DNA of 64,000 nt, from positions 28,340 through 92,339 of the forward strand of contig MNCI01000808.1 of NCBI GenBank assembly GCA_015680685.1. Direction: 5' to 3'. The translations under genes were made by a program, and so were the position numbers. This DNA comes from Gnetum montanum. Its lineage: Eukaryota; Streptophyta; Gnetopsida; Gnetales; Gnetaceae. The notes beneath the pieces were generated by a model, which saw only the letters and a list, made by a program, of their open reading frames with translations, ran no database searches and was not told where the DNA came from. Shown here piece after piece: positions 47,040 through 58,590 of this stretch; positions within the stretch are counted from its first letter, which is position 1, and every line of letters starts with the position of its first letter.

Positions 47040-49640
47040 CATGAATCCCATCAACACTTCAACCTCTACCTTGAGCATGGAGGTAGTTCATCTTGTTCAA
47101 TAAGTGGAAGGCATTGAGCAACCACTTAGCCATGTACAACCACAATGGCAGTCACTCAGACTGTGTAAACAATCACCTAAATATAGGGCGTTGGACAATG
47201 AAAGATATAACTTCCTTTATGTAAAGCTTCAGGCGAACTTGTCCTTAGACTACCAAGAAATAGAAGCGAAGTGAAATTTTGAAATCATTCACTAAAATGG
47301 GAAGGAGTTCCTCCCTACCCTAGACACATTCATCCCACTCACCAACATCTTTAGGTGGCTACTAGAACAACTCATTAGGGTAAATGGGCCAAAAGAGTAA
47401 GATGTCACATCGAACTATGACGAGCCCCTACAAGATGGGTAGGATGAGTTTCAGTCTTGTTCAGATAGTGGTGTCCCATCCTACGCTTCCATTTAACATC
47501 TTGACTCTACTTTTGTTCTACACTTGTCACAGTCATCTATCTTCCTTGAGGCAACGGCATCACTTCTACCATCCAAGTCCATGCCTATGATATTTAGCCA
47601 CCAATTGCTACATGCACAACAAAGTGCAGCATCCTCTACCACTCTCCTATTTGTCATATCTTCCCAGTCTATGCAACCTTCCCTATCAGCATATGAGATG
47701 CCAACACTGCCATATGTGCACACGATGTGTTTCATGTGTCCTTCATCCCAGCCATCTGAGTAGCACCGTTGACAACATCCCAAGCCACAACCACATGGTG
47801 GGCTATGACCTCTATGCCTACGACATATCTATCACACATTTAGCAATACATGCAACTACCAACTCAACAAGTGTCCCATCTAGTAGCACAACCCACAACA
47901 GAGCTATGGGTCGCTCCAATAGCACCACTAGCAGCACAACCAGTGCAACCCATCACAGCATCCCTGAGTTTGGACCAAGCATTCCAACTCATTCAAACTC
48001 TCACAAAGGAGGTTAGGTGACTCAAAATGGCCAACTTAGAAATAGTTCATATGATGGACTTCTATCAAGATGACCCCATCAATCCTGCGGTCCCACTACT
48101 AACACTAGCTCCTAGAGTCCAACTTCCTCAATTCAAAAAATATAATGGTGATTGGTACCATGTGCTCCCTAGAGCTTCCATATCAACTTTAGAGGAGCTG
48201 CTAAGCCAATTTGTAACTCTCTTCAAGTATAACTTGAAGCCTGAAGGCACCTTAGACCAGCTAATGAACATCAAGCAAGGGGCACTAAAGCCAACACAAA
48301 AATTTATACAACGTTGAAGTGCTTCCCTCAATGAAATTTATGAGCTGATAGCAAAACCTCACCTTATAACTATCTTTAAGGATGTAGTAAATGACTTTAT
48401 CAAGTCAAAACTATACTACTTAGCCTCACGTTCTCTTAGCAAAGATTTTGCTCAAACAAAGAGCATACAAGATGTAGCAGAAGCCAGTAAGGACCCAGCC
48501 TATATGGCTTATAAAAATGCACATACAAAAAAGGACAAAAAAAAATGGAAGCGATAGCAACTATTGCAACTATGGCCAATGAAGCCAAACCCATTAACAC
48601 TAAGCCAATGACCAAGGCACCTAAGGCCCCAGCCAACAACAACAAGGCATCAAGTTCTAGCACTACAAGAATCAACCAACCTAAACAATTAGTGGCCATA
48701 GGGCGAGCTTCCCAAAGGCCAAACTTTGAGTACAAGGATCGCTCAAAGTACACCCCCTTGCCCATTAAGTTACCTAAGCTCTTAGATCAGTTGCTTGGTG
48801 CTGGCCACATCCTACACAAACAGATGTCTGAGGATACATGAAAATTCCATGAGAGGTACTATGAGGTCCTCAAAAACCCTTCTACAGTTATGCAAAATGA
48901 GCCTCTAGTCCCTAAAAACTTTACATTAAATCGGTTCTACAACTACCACAAGTTGCATGGCCATGACATAGATTACTACTTGGCATTGAATGATGACATT
49001 CAATGCATGATTAATCAAGGAAAACTAGTCCTTGATGAAAGTAATCCTGTACAACCAAAAAACCAATCAATGAAGGTCTACAAAGATCCCCTTAATGCCA
49101 GTGATGCAAGTTACATCATCAATGCTATTAGCGTTGATGACAACGCAAAACTGGCACATGAACCATTTGTAGTTTGTGTGCCCTTTGGTGATGTTTGGGC
49201 CTTAATGTCAACTAGAATACAGTCCCCTTTCATCGGCAAACCACCATCTCAAGTGTCCATGACATCCTTAGTTGTTAGGGCCCTACAACATGTTGTGGCA
49301 ATGGCAACCCAGACACCTTATATCATTAGGATGCTAAGACATGCAAACCCCCTACCTACTCAGAGTCCAGTGGTGGGAATTGCTTCACAACCTACCTGTC
49401 CAAAATCATACCCTAAGAGACATTATGAGCATCTAGCTAACAAGATGATTAGGAAATGCATGAAGCTAGGTCCTCCTAAGCCCACTCCCTTGTCAGGTAT
49501 CCCCATGGCCTCATCATCTCAGACTACTAACACAAATGCAAACAGTCGACAAACAAGTGCTAAGGCTCAAAAACCTACCACACAACCAAAGGTTAAATTT
49601 CCTCCCCCAAATATTTTTCTCTTAGGACACATGGATTAGG
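47040..49640 (+). pseudogene. gag of copy B3
   Basis: The N-terminal part from about 47040 is followed by a Ser/His-rich linker to ~48020. The gag core (48027-48480) carries LPQFKKYNG, directly joined to WYHVLPRASIS, then LLSQFVTLFKYNLKPEGTL and MNIKQGALKPTQKFIQR. About 60 residues normally between the first two blocks are missing, so there is an in-frame deletion near 48147. A basic segment (48530-48560) follows, then YNYHKLHGHDIDYYLALNDD at ~48940, a decayed form of the zinc-binding motif (C..H..hGH.t..C..L) typical of Tat-lineage gag, with both Cys changed to Tyr. The Gln/Thr-rich end runs to 49639. At least one stop and several frame changes. It would form the virus-like particle. Confidence 0.75.
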
Positions 49641-49689
49641 TAAAAGCCACCAAAACAATAGATGGTGGAAAATATTTCTTGGATATGCT

Positions 49690-50575
49690 AGCACAAGTTA
49701 AATAGGCTCTAAAACAAAAAAACACACAACTTTGAGCCTATACGACTTCATTATGACCTCTTCTACTCATCATGAGGCTTTGGTTCATATGCTAACATCT
49801 ATTCCAATTAAGGAAGATGTTCTAGTAGATGAAAAGACCATTCACACTATAAAGTTTCCACCCACAACTCAAGGATCAAGGTCAACACACTTGACATTTC
49901 ATGATGAGGCAATCAAGGTTGATCCTGAAAAGGGTCATCTAACTAGTGTGTCCATGTTTATAATGATTCATGTAGGCCAATTTAAAATTTAAAAGATGCA
50001 TGTCAATGATAGGGCAACAACCAATGTCATCCCATTCCCCATTATTGACAAGCTTGGCTTGGTTGACCAGATCAAGCCAACAACAACAACATGCTTGAAA
50101 TCCTTTAATGGAGCAAATGTGGTTGTAAAAGGGATAGTCACAATAGATTTTGTGATGGGGGAGCAATTCCTCACTAATGTTGAATTCATTATGATTGAAG
50201 AAATGCCCGAATTCAACCTGATTCTAGGGAGGTCTTGGCTAGCCCAACTACGAGCCATTTCTTCATCTATTCACCAAGAGATCCACTTGCCCTATGAGGG
50301 TGGAGAGGTGGTGATTTTTGGTGATAATGTAGGCCCTCCAACCATCAACAACATAGATATAGAACAATGGTTGGAAGTAAAGTTCTCTGAAGATGCATCA
50401 CCTGTTAAAGGTAAAAGTCAATATTATTCAACTGATTTTAAACAACTAAGCAAAATGAGAAACCTCCCTGAAGGAGCTCTCTAGGAAAAATTTTCCTTCT
50501 CTACAAAAAACGAAGGTCTAGGAGAATACCATCTTGTGACTCCTAGGCCCTATGCACCTCCTAACCCCCATTGAG
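49690..50575 (+). pseudogene. Aspartic protease of copy B3
   Basis: The upstream region (49732-49990) is typical of the segment before Tat-lineage proteases. The protease (49996-50330) reads VNDRATTNVIPF where the family has a D(G/S)GSSANVI-type catalytic box, so the catalytic motif is lost. It continues with LVDQIKPTTTTCLKSFNG, EFNLILGRSWLAQLRAISS and HQEIHLPY. The frame then stays readable, with one TAG, to PYAPPNPH at ~50570. After that there is no pol for 6 kb. Confidence 0.75.
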
Positions 50576-50739
50576 TCTAAAAACACTTACATGACTAAGG
50601 CATGTCCTTAGTTCACCTACATGTTTCACTTGCCCTTTGTCCTTTGCCTGTACAGTTACAATTGTATTATTGTTTACATCCTACATTAGCTATTTCATTT
50701 CTTTACAAAAGAAAACACACACACAAAAAGGACGACCTA

Positions 50740-51010
50740 GAAAGGCCTTAAACTATCACATGGCCTACTAAGGCCTAAAACTAGGAACCAACTCCCTTTT
50801 ACATGACAACTCGAAATGTCCTTAAACTAGCAACAACCCAAAATGGCCTTAAACTAGCAATGGCCTAGAAAGGCCTTAAACTATCACATGTCCTACAAAG
50901 GCCTAAAATTAGCAACCAACTCCATTTTGCACAATGGCCCAAAATGGCCTTAAACTAGTGATGGCCCTTCCGCCATGTCCTTAAACTAGCATGGGGCCCA
51001 TAAGGGGCCT
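50740..51010 (+). repeat. ~28-33 bp tandem array after protease, copy B3
   Basis: Eight to nine units of AATGGCCTTAAACTAGCAA and variants. The unit is clearly related to the right-hand, decayed part of the arrays after integrase (AGGACCTTAAACTAGCA). It lies just beyond the 3' end of the antisense gene. Confidence 0.75.
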
Positions 51011-51014
51011 AATT

Positions 51015-51221
51015 GTATCAATCAAATCACAAATCAAAGATACAATAACATTACATAAAATACAAAAAAATGACAAGCAAATAATCATCACATTTCCATT
51101 AAATTATCAATGAGATATATTGTTCAAGTTTACATCCAAAACATGAAATATCCAAACGCACAAAATTTCCTAATAGTAGGACTACATTTTGGGCATTCCA
51201 GCTTGCAGTGTGCGATGGGGG
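51015..51221 (-). other. 3' untranslated region of the antisense gene
   Basis: AT-rich after the stop codon, with TTGTAT and TGTTATTGTA motifs of plant polyadenylation type. It ends at the tandem array. Confidence 0.35.
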
Positions 51222-54200
51222 CTAGGGCTCTTCCTCTTCCTCTTCATCTACTACTTTGCTAGGTCCTACGCCATCACTTGGAACCTACATTATATAAAAT
51301 TAATCAATAAATTAGCCAAAAAATGAGGTGACATATGACATTATAATAAAGTAACTAAAAATAATGCAAACTAAACCAACCTGAGAAGGACCTGCACCCA
51401 TGATTGAGGGCATCCTGTCAAAGCCAACCTCTAAGCATCGAAGGAGTTTGTCCTATGATAACCATGTCTAGTCCTCATCACCAAGGTTAATACTCGCAAG
51501 GGTTTTCCCTTTTTCTATAGCCATCCATGAGGGTGGCCCCAGTGAAAACCTTGCAGAGGTAACCTCTCTGAAAGGTCTAGAAATCTATCTCTCTCGGGTT
51601 CCACTTACCACTACATTGCTTTTGAATAGTTCATAAGCTTATGGTGTTCCAATTGTGTCAAGAAATATCTCTTAGCATTGATGCTCCACAAGCTCACCTC
51701 CGTACTTTTTACAGTACGCAACGCATTCTTGCTTGTAGTGGTGCTTGTGATTATTTTAAGTCTAGCCCCACTCCAGTCTTGATTTTTTCTTACTAAGAGG
51801 TCCATCTGTAGTTATTGCTCAATCACCTTGTGGATGGCTTCATTCTTGCCCCAAACAACTAACCAATACCTAGCATAATTAATTTTTTCCATGCACTAGT
51901 TGTCGTCTGGTTTGTCACATGCCACTAGGAAGTCATAGCAAGATTGCAATCCTCCAATTTTGCCTCCTGCTTGCCTCCTTTTCCTACATCTCCTACACCC
52001 ATTTCCATAGGTGCTCATTAATGTATCTACACTCCCACAAGGCTCTTTCAAAGTATAGTGTGCATTTTCTTGCCTTGTCATACACGTGACGAGGCACTTG
52101 CTCCATCTCAAGGGGAAACTCAAGCACAGCATCAACTTGGACTACCCTATTTGGGTCCCATTTAAGCTACAAACCTATCATTACATAATAGACAAGATAA
52201 TGTTAGCCATAAACCAAATAAGAAAATTAGTAAAAAATAAAAAAATATATAATAAAATAGACATACCAATCTCAGGGTTCATTTGTTTTATACGATCTAT
52301 CATATCATCCACCATGCCTTTCATGAAGGCAAACTTATCCAAAGCCTCCATCCACAGTTGCATACAGAAGGTGGATGTGGATGTAGGACATTCGATGGAA
52401 ACACTAGCAACTACAACATAACACACTTTGTGATTATCAGGCCTCCAACAGCCAAGGAGAGAATAAAAACAAAAAGTAAAAAAAAATGATGGTGGTGCAA
52501 AGCTCCTACCCAACAAGCCCTTAGGTGTGAGAGCGAGGGGATCACCCATTTGCACACCATCAAAGAAATTCTCAAATTCACACCCTTCAAACTACAACTC
52601 TTCTTGTTTGAGTTGCCTTAGCACTTCGATAGCTTCACAATCTTCTTCATCTATCATTTGTCCCTTAGGTTGAGGGACATCATCCTCTACAGGCTTCACT
52701 ACCATTGCAAGGGTCCTCTTTCCTAACATCACACAAGTTAGAGTTAGAGTTGTCAATAATAAGTATAATGTAGCATGACACATTATGGTAGTATCCAACA
52801 ATGCATACTTACTTGCAATTCTTGAGTGCACATTGTGAAGCTTAAATCGCAACTTTTTGTCATCCTCCTCCACTTCACATGCAAGCTCCTCCGCAAGGCA
52901 TGGCTTCTAAATCTTTATTTTTGACAATCTCACTATCTCAGCAATGAGTCATGTCCCTTTCACTGCATTTCCAATGTTGGTTGGCAGGGCCTCCCTAGCA
53001 CTATTGCCTATGCAATAGGATCATCCCACATTGCCTATAGTTGTTACCAAAAACTACTCACCAATCGCCTCCGAAGGATCCTATGACCGTGTGGTGTTAA
53101 ACAGGTGACAAATCCATGGCCTATAAATTTGATGGTGATCTTGCACCATCCACCACCCATTCTCACAAATCACCAAAAACTCCACAAACCTTCTTAGGCA
53201 TGCTACGAAGAAAGTGAAGTGCACGTGAGATCCTGCTTAGAGGTTGTGGTGCAGCCTAATAATTTCAGCACATAGACCACCGACAAGGTGAGAGGCCCAG
53301 TTGTATCATGTTTCTTCCTCTATTACATCCCTCATTACCCAAGCTTACTCAACCCTGAGAATCTTTCCTTGGAAAAGTGGCTTAGGGAATGTATGAGCCT
53401 AGAAGGCTAGGTAGAGGTGATGGATCATGGGTACTTTCACCTCCTTAACTGGTATTCCTTTACGAACCTTGGAAGTGCCTGACCACTCCTCAACATTCCC
53501 TTTGTAGTCTAGGTCTTTGTTGGTCTTTTTTGCAACTGGTAGGTCCTTAGAGGGGATGTCGAAGACGTCTGCAAAGAATTTTTTTGTAATTTCAAAGGTT
53601 ACCCACACATTGTGGACCTGTGTGCTAAAGCGATCAACATTAATAGTAAAGGAGTCAATCATGGAAATCATTTTGGCCACAAGGATACTTGGGCTAATGG
53701 CCAAGAAAAGGTCCATGAGCCCAGCCCACTAAAGATTCCTTGTTGTCTCCACTGGGGCCTCATAGCACAACCAGCCTTGTGAACTCTCAACATCACCATA
53801 TTTAAAGATGAGAGTGACCTTAGCGCAACTAGTGGCAACCATCATGACTTCTCCTGACTTAATCGCAATTACAATAAGTGAAGGTAAAATTAGTAACATG
53901 AGAAAAAATATAAAGTGAAAGTGCATAAAAATGAGCAACACACAACTTACGTGGCACAAATGATGTGCAGGATAGTAGTAGTACGGCTAAAACTTCGTCC
54001 ATGCTTGGTATGTTGGTTGCCCACTCAATGTCCAACCAACCAAAAGCCCAACACCTCTCGTAAGACTTAGAATATCTATGAGGGAGTTCCACTAAGTCTG
54101 CCTTGATCTGCCCAATCATTACTACAAGAACATTCTCAAAAGATGAGAATTTCTATAGGGTAGTTTGAATAAAGTTTAACACCCCCTCTTCAACATGGAG

Positions 54201-54289
54201 GCCATCTACATCAATGGTAAACCTGGTAATAGATGTGAAAAATTAGTATCTTAAGTCATAATCTAATAGGTAGTACAAGAAATCATAAG

Positions 54290-54748
54290 GGGAATCACCC
54301 TTCAGCACAATACACTATCCCAAGTGGGTTCTAAAAATGAGTGTGTAGCCGTCGAGTGATGAATAAAGTGCTTTTCTTGTTATAGCACTAAAATTCAGGC
54401 ATTCCCCAAATCCTAGACAAAAGCCTAAGGCCCTTGTGGTCCCAACCTAAGCTTCTTGCTCCTTCATCACTAGCAAGCTCATTAGATATGAACCTTAAAA
54501 TGCCTCAGTTCACCCCGGGCAACAATGTTTCTATTATGACGCCTACTGCTTTGGTCGCCAAGTGTGACCATATAATCACCCTAAAGTGGTGGAGCAAAAA
54601 TTCTAAGAATTCTTGCACACTTGACCTAAACCATACTGCCTAGTGACCCACACGCGTGTCTAGTGAAAGAACATTTGGCACAGGCTCACTCATGCAACAC
54701 AAAATGCCCTCCAGCTCAACTATGACAAGCACGGGTTTCAACAATACC
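54290..54748 (-). other. Exon 2 of the antisense gene: HAD (FCP1/NIF-like) domain
   Basis: Begins after a TTGTAG acceptor and is in phase with exon 1. Blocks: LVIVELEGIL (family dLDgtL), the RSSVQEFLEFL helix (family RPgv.eFL), FRVIIWSHLATK (family .vviwS), and, past stops, STLFITRRLHTHF and NPLG (family TLliDDsp.K...NP.). Both acidic catalytic residues of the first block are Glu. The 3' end of the exon is uncertain; an acceptor-like TATTACCAG lies at ~54223. Confidence 0.55.
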
Positions 54749-54943
54749 CTACAATGCCATAATAACAATAAAAGGAGAGTGTTGATACTAAATAAAAAAA
54801 TGTGTAAAATTACATTTAAGATACTTCCACAAGGCCCGATTAGAAAGGGACATTAGCATACCCATTTGACGTGCCTAGTCCCAGACAAGGTACAACACCA
54901 ACATTTATGTTGTATCAAGAAAAAACATTTCCACTAACTGTAA

Positions 54944-55260
54944 GTTACGCTCCCCATAGAGTGTAACTTTCAAAATCAAAAAATTCTAAGTGCTGGTTAT
55001 GCTCCCCGCAGAGCATAACAACTGAAAAATTCTAAGTGCTGGTTATGCTTCCCAAAGTGTAACAACCACAAAATTCTTTCTAAGTGCTAGTTACAGTCCC
55101 TATAGAGTGTAACAACTGCAAAAAATTTTAAGTGTTAGCTACACTCCCCACTGAGCGTAACAACTACAAAAATTTCCAACCATCAAAAAATTCAAAAAAA
55201 AAACCTATAGGGTATGCTCACTACAGAGTGTAACCTATTGACTATGTTTCCTATAAAGCA
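54944..55260. repeat. Hairpin array inside intron 1 of the antisense gene
   Basis: Five to six units about 50 bp apart, each with a small inverted repeat. 54944-54967 has arms GTTACGCTC and GAGTGTAAC. 54996-55019 has arms GTTATGCTC and GAGCATAAC (perfect). 55139-55161 has arms GCTACACTC and GAGCGTAAC. Linkers contain TTCTAAGTGCT, as in the B-family LTRs. Confidence 0.75.
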
Positions 55261-55394
55261 TGATGCTAGGAAACCAAAATTTTTCTAACTTCTTGTTACG
55301 CTCTTAGGGACGTTCCCTAGCATGATAACTGTGATCCTCATAGTTGTCCTACCTAGACCATCATGCTCTACATTCAACTTCAAGCCACCCTAGC

Positions 55395-55790
55395 CGAGCC
55401 CTATTCTATGTCATAGATGGGATGCCAACAAAGCCCTATCTTGCATCATGTGTGGGATGCCAGAAAAATCATTTCCCATGTCATGCACAGGATGCCAAGA
55501 AAATCCTTGTCCTATGCCGCATGTGGGATGCCAAGAAAATTCTTGTTCCACTCCATTTGTAAGATGTCGAAAAAACCCTTGTCTTGTGCCATGTGTGGGA
55601 TGCCAAGAAAATGTTGGTCCCACATCATGCAAGGGATGCCAAAAACATCCCTGTCCCACGTTGTGTGTAGGACACTAAAAAAATCTTTGTCTCATGTCAC
55701 ATGCATGACACTAAAAAAATTCTTGCTCCATGCCATGCATGGGATGTTGTGAAAGCCCCTACCCTATACCATGCATGGGACGCCAAACCC
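55395..55790. repeat. 36-bp tandem repeat in intron 1 of the antisense gene
   Basis: About ten units containing GGGATGCCAAGAAAATCCTT and a CATG-rich part. Because the unit is a multiple of three, several frames stay open through it, but it lies within a predicted intron. Confidence 0.8.
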
Positions 55791-56248
55791 TCATAATAAA
55801 AAAACTAGAAAGCTAAACAAAAATTCCACTATGCACACTCCCCCCCTGACAATGACTCATGGTGGCCATAGCGGTGATGGTGCCCAAGGTAGGCCATCCT
55901 CAAAACCCCAAAACCCCAAGGTACACAAAAAGTAAGGAGAAGAAATTACAAGGAAGAGTGTAGTGCCTTACCTGGCCAACAGGGTCTCCTTGCGGTCCTC
56001 TATGCATGCCTTGGAAAGGTGCCTCAATGTGCATTCTTCATCATCCACATTGGTAAGGCTGGGGTGTTGGCATTTACTATGGTGCATCATGGTTGATTAT
56101 TACGCTCTTGCTTTCTTCTTTCTCTTTGTTACACTCTAGCTTCCCCTCTAGCATTACTATGCTCTGTCTCCCTTCACCTTAGCCTCTCTATGCTCAGTGA
56201 CTGTTTGCTTTAACTTTGAAAATGATAACTTTACTATGGTAAACCCCC

Positions 56249-56256
56249 TATTTATA
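56249..56256 (-). promoter_or_regulatory. TATA box of the antisense gene
   Basis: Minus strand reads GGGTATAAATAGGGGG. It lies about 160 bp before the ATG at 56090, a normal plant promoter spacing with a ~130-bp leader. Confidence 0.55.
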
Positions 56257-56299
56257 CCCTTCCAAGTTGAAGGACATGTCACCCTCTCAGGGCCTATAC

Positions 56300-56648
56300 C
56301 ACAAGACTGTTCCATGTCCTGTAAATAATGCAAAATGAGCGTAACACCTAGAGTTTGAAATTTTTTTGCATTTTCTCTGATTGCTCAATAAACATCTAAC
56401 TTAGCTCCACATTTAAAACCCTCCAAGCTTTGCTTAAACACATGTTTCCCATGTAAACCATGGTCCACTATGACCTAAAATTGGCAATTTTATGGCCAAT
56501 TTTATGGCCCTGAAATTATTCTACATACTTTCTTACCTGATCCAACAACTACATAGTTAGGAAAATTTTCATAACATTTTCTTTCTCATTTTATGCATTT
56601 TCCCTTCTTAAGAGAGGTGCTGCTTGATATTTTTCTAGTTTTTTTGTA
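56300..56648 (+). other. Spacer before the reverse transcriptase, with an acceptor-like end
   Basis: The segment ends in a pyrimidine-rich stretch and TAG (TTCTAGTTTTTTTGTAG) at ~56633-56649, right before the pol frame. This looks like a 3' splice site, which fits the Ogre intron between protease and reverse transcriptase. Confidence 0.4.
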
Positions 56649-56649
56649 G

Positions 56650-57800
56650 GATCTTTTTGCAAGATTGCAAAATGAATGCAGACAAGAGTCTTCATTCGTC
56701 CTTACTCTTGACTAGACCTTACAGTGGTTCCATTAGATGCATAAACACTAAGCTCCTAAACTTTGAACCTAAGACTTATGACACAAACGTAGCATTCTTA
56801 GAGACATCTCTAGATTGGCTAGACTATCTAGTTAGAGCTCTAGACCTAGGGGCAGGTGATGTAACCAAGGATCCTCTCGTTGAAATCCCTGTAGTAACAT
56901 GTAAATGTGAGGCGAAGACATTGAAACTCAGTTTCTTACATCTCTAAAGTCCTTAACGATAACATCAAGGTGTTTGCATGGTCCTACAAGGACATGCTAG
57001 GCCTAGACCTTCGCATAATACAACACAACATTATCCTTGATCCTTGCATAAATCCAGTTAAACAGAAAGCTTGCAAAGTCAAGCCTGATGTGATGTTGGT
57101 AGTTCACAATGAAATCACTAAGCTTTACAAAGGTGGTTTCATCTACACACTTGATTATGTTGACTAGGTTTCAAACATTGTAGTTGTCCCTAAGAAAAAT
57201 AGAAGTATATGCATTTTCATAAACTTCTAAGACTTAAACAAGATAGCCATCAAAGATGATTTCCCATTGCCTAGTATTGACCAACTCATTAATACTCTGG
57301 CTGGTCATGCCTTGTCCTTTATGGATGGGTTTTCAGGATACAACCAAATTCAAATCAACCCAAAACACCAGCTTAGAACAACCTTCATGACCCCTTAGGG
57401 TACGTTTTTCTATACAATGATGTTCTTTGGACTAAAGAACACAAGAGTAACCTATCAACATGTGATGACATATATATTTAGTGATTATCTACTAGACTTG
57501 CTCAATGACTATATTGATGATATAGTAGTTAAGTCCAAGTTAGATCACAATCATGCAGATGACTTGGACCACATTCTCAAACATTGCCTCAGACATGACC
57601 TTAGGATAAACCCCAAAAAGTGTGTCTTTGGCGTCAAAATCGATCGCATACTAGGCTTTGTAGTATTAGAAGCAGGTATACGTGTGGACCCCAACAAGGT
57701 TAAGGCTATTACCAAATTAGTGCCATTGGCAAACCTTAAGGAGCTATGTGGGTTACAAGGAAGATTACAATTCATACATAGGTTTATTGCCTAGTTGACT
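56650..57800 (+). pseudogene. Reverse transcriptase of copy B3
   Basis: The frame starts IFLQDCKMNADKS. Blocks follow: VFAWSYKDMLGLDLRIIQH (~56971), ITKLYKGGFIY (~57115), DLNKIAIKDDFPLPSIDQ (~57232), FMDGFSGYNQIQINP (~57319), FFGLKNTRVTYQ (57420), and the catalytic box YIDDIVVKS at 57510-57536 with both Asp present. Then come NPKKCVFGV and LGFVV (57610-57665) and ELCGLQGRLQFIHRFIA to 57794. One frameshift (~56945) and two or three stops (TAG or TAA at Trp- or Gln-like positions). Sequence blocks are those of Tat-lineage gypsy elements. Confidence 0.85.
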
Positions 57801-58590
57801 AATAAGTTGTAGCCAATGCAACATTTACTCAAAAAGGGGATCCACTTTGAGTGGACAGCTTAATGCCAAGAAGCATTCGACAATTTCAAAAAGAAGTTGG
57901 CTCAACTTTTGACAGTCTACCCTCTGTAAGGAGATAAACCATTCTATATTTACCTTACAACCTCAAACATGTCCATTGCTTCTTTGCTTTGCCAAAAGTG
58001 AGAAGATGGTCGAAGATCCCTATTTACTACTTAAGCCATGTGCTAGTGGTCCATGAGGTGAAATACAATGATATAGAGAAGAACTATCTCGCCTTAGTCT
58101 TTGCACTTAAAAAATGGAGACACTATCTTTTCCACAGTCAAGTTAACGTCATCTGCAAAAGCAACATACTCCAGGTGACTAGTACGAACATGTACGAAAG
58201 TAGTCGAATTGCACAGTGGAAGGCAATAACCATGGAGTTTGACCTACACTACATAGCACAAGCATCCACAAAAGGTCAAGAAATAGTTGCACAACTAACG
58301 TATTCACCCATAGATGATCAAGCAATAATAGATCTAGAATTTCTAAATGATCATGTTAATAGCATAAGTCAAGTACCTACAAACTTTGAGGTAGTTTTAC
58401 ACTTTGATGGTACTTCAACCACACAAGGTGGTAGTGCCACTGCTATTATCATGTTTCCCTCTAGGGAGATATGACCCTTTGCATATCACTTGACATTTCC
58501 TTGTACAGAAAATGTGGTAGAGTATGAAGGTCTTCTTAGAAGTGTCTTAGCAGCTCAAGAGTTAGCAATCCAAAACATAGCAATCTGAGG
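57801..58590 (+). pseudogene. RNase H and second (archaeal-type) RNase H of copy B3
   Basis: The native RNase H comes first: FEWTA at ~57848, FYIYLTTS at ~57943, then IPIYYLSHVLVVHEVKYNDI at 58010 and ALVFALKKWRHYL at ~58100. After a linker, FEVVLHFDGTSTTQGGSA (58388) and ENVVEYEGLLRSVLAAQEL (58510) are the aRNH domain acquired by Tat/Ogre-lineage elements. The aRNH ends abruptly near 58590, where it joins the integrase core. About 650 bp present in B2 (~28340 to ~29040) are deleted. Confidence 0.8.

Larger units (their letters stand above)
51222..56090 (-). pseudogene. Antisense multi-exon gene inside the retrotransposon (N-terminal FCP1/NIF-like phosphatase domain)
   Basis: Proposed exons, read on the minus strand: 56090-55972 (starts ATGATG), 54748 to ~54290, 54222-53951, 53853-52813, 52722-52510, 52410-52267, 52174-51381 and 51284-51222 (ends EEEEEEP then TAG). 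Introns have GT...AG ends such as GTAAGG, GTAAGT, GTATGT and GTAGGA. Reading phase fits across the joins I could test. Exon 2 carries KPVLVIVELEGIL and VWFRSSVQEFLEFLLHHF, then VIIWS, as in FCP1/NIF-type HAD phosphatases, but the catalytic D.D is E.E. Exons 3-8 encode about 850 residues of unknown function, including ITKKFFADVFDIP and YNWASHLVGG. At least ten stops in exon 4 show that it is dead. Fusion of two genes is possible. Confidence 0.65.

Noticed and set aside
47493-47783. A Cys-rich minus-strand frame
   Set aside because: It is the shadow of the gag linker on the plus strand.
55344-55752. Several overlapping open frames with 12-residue repeats
   Set aside because: They result from a 36-bp tandem repeat and lie inside a predicted intron.
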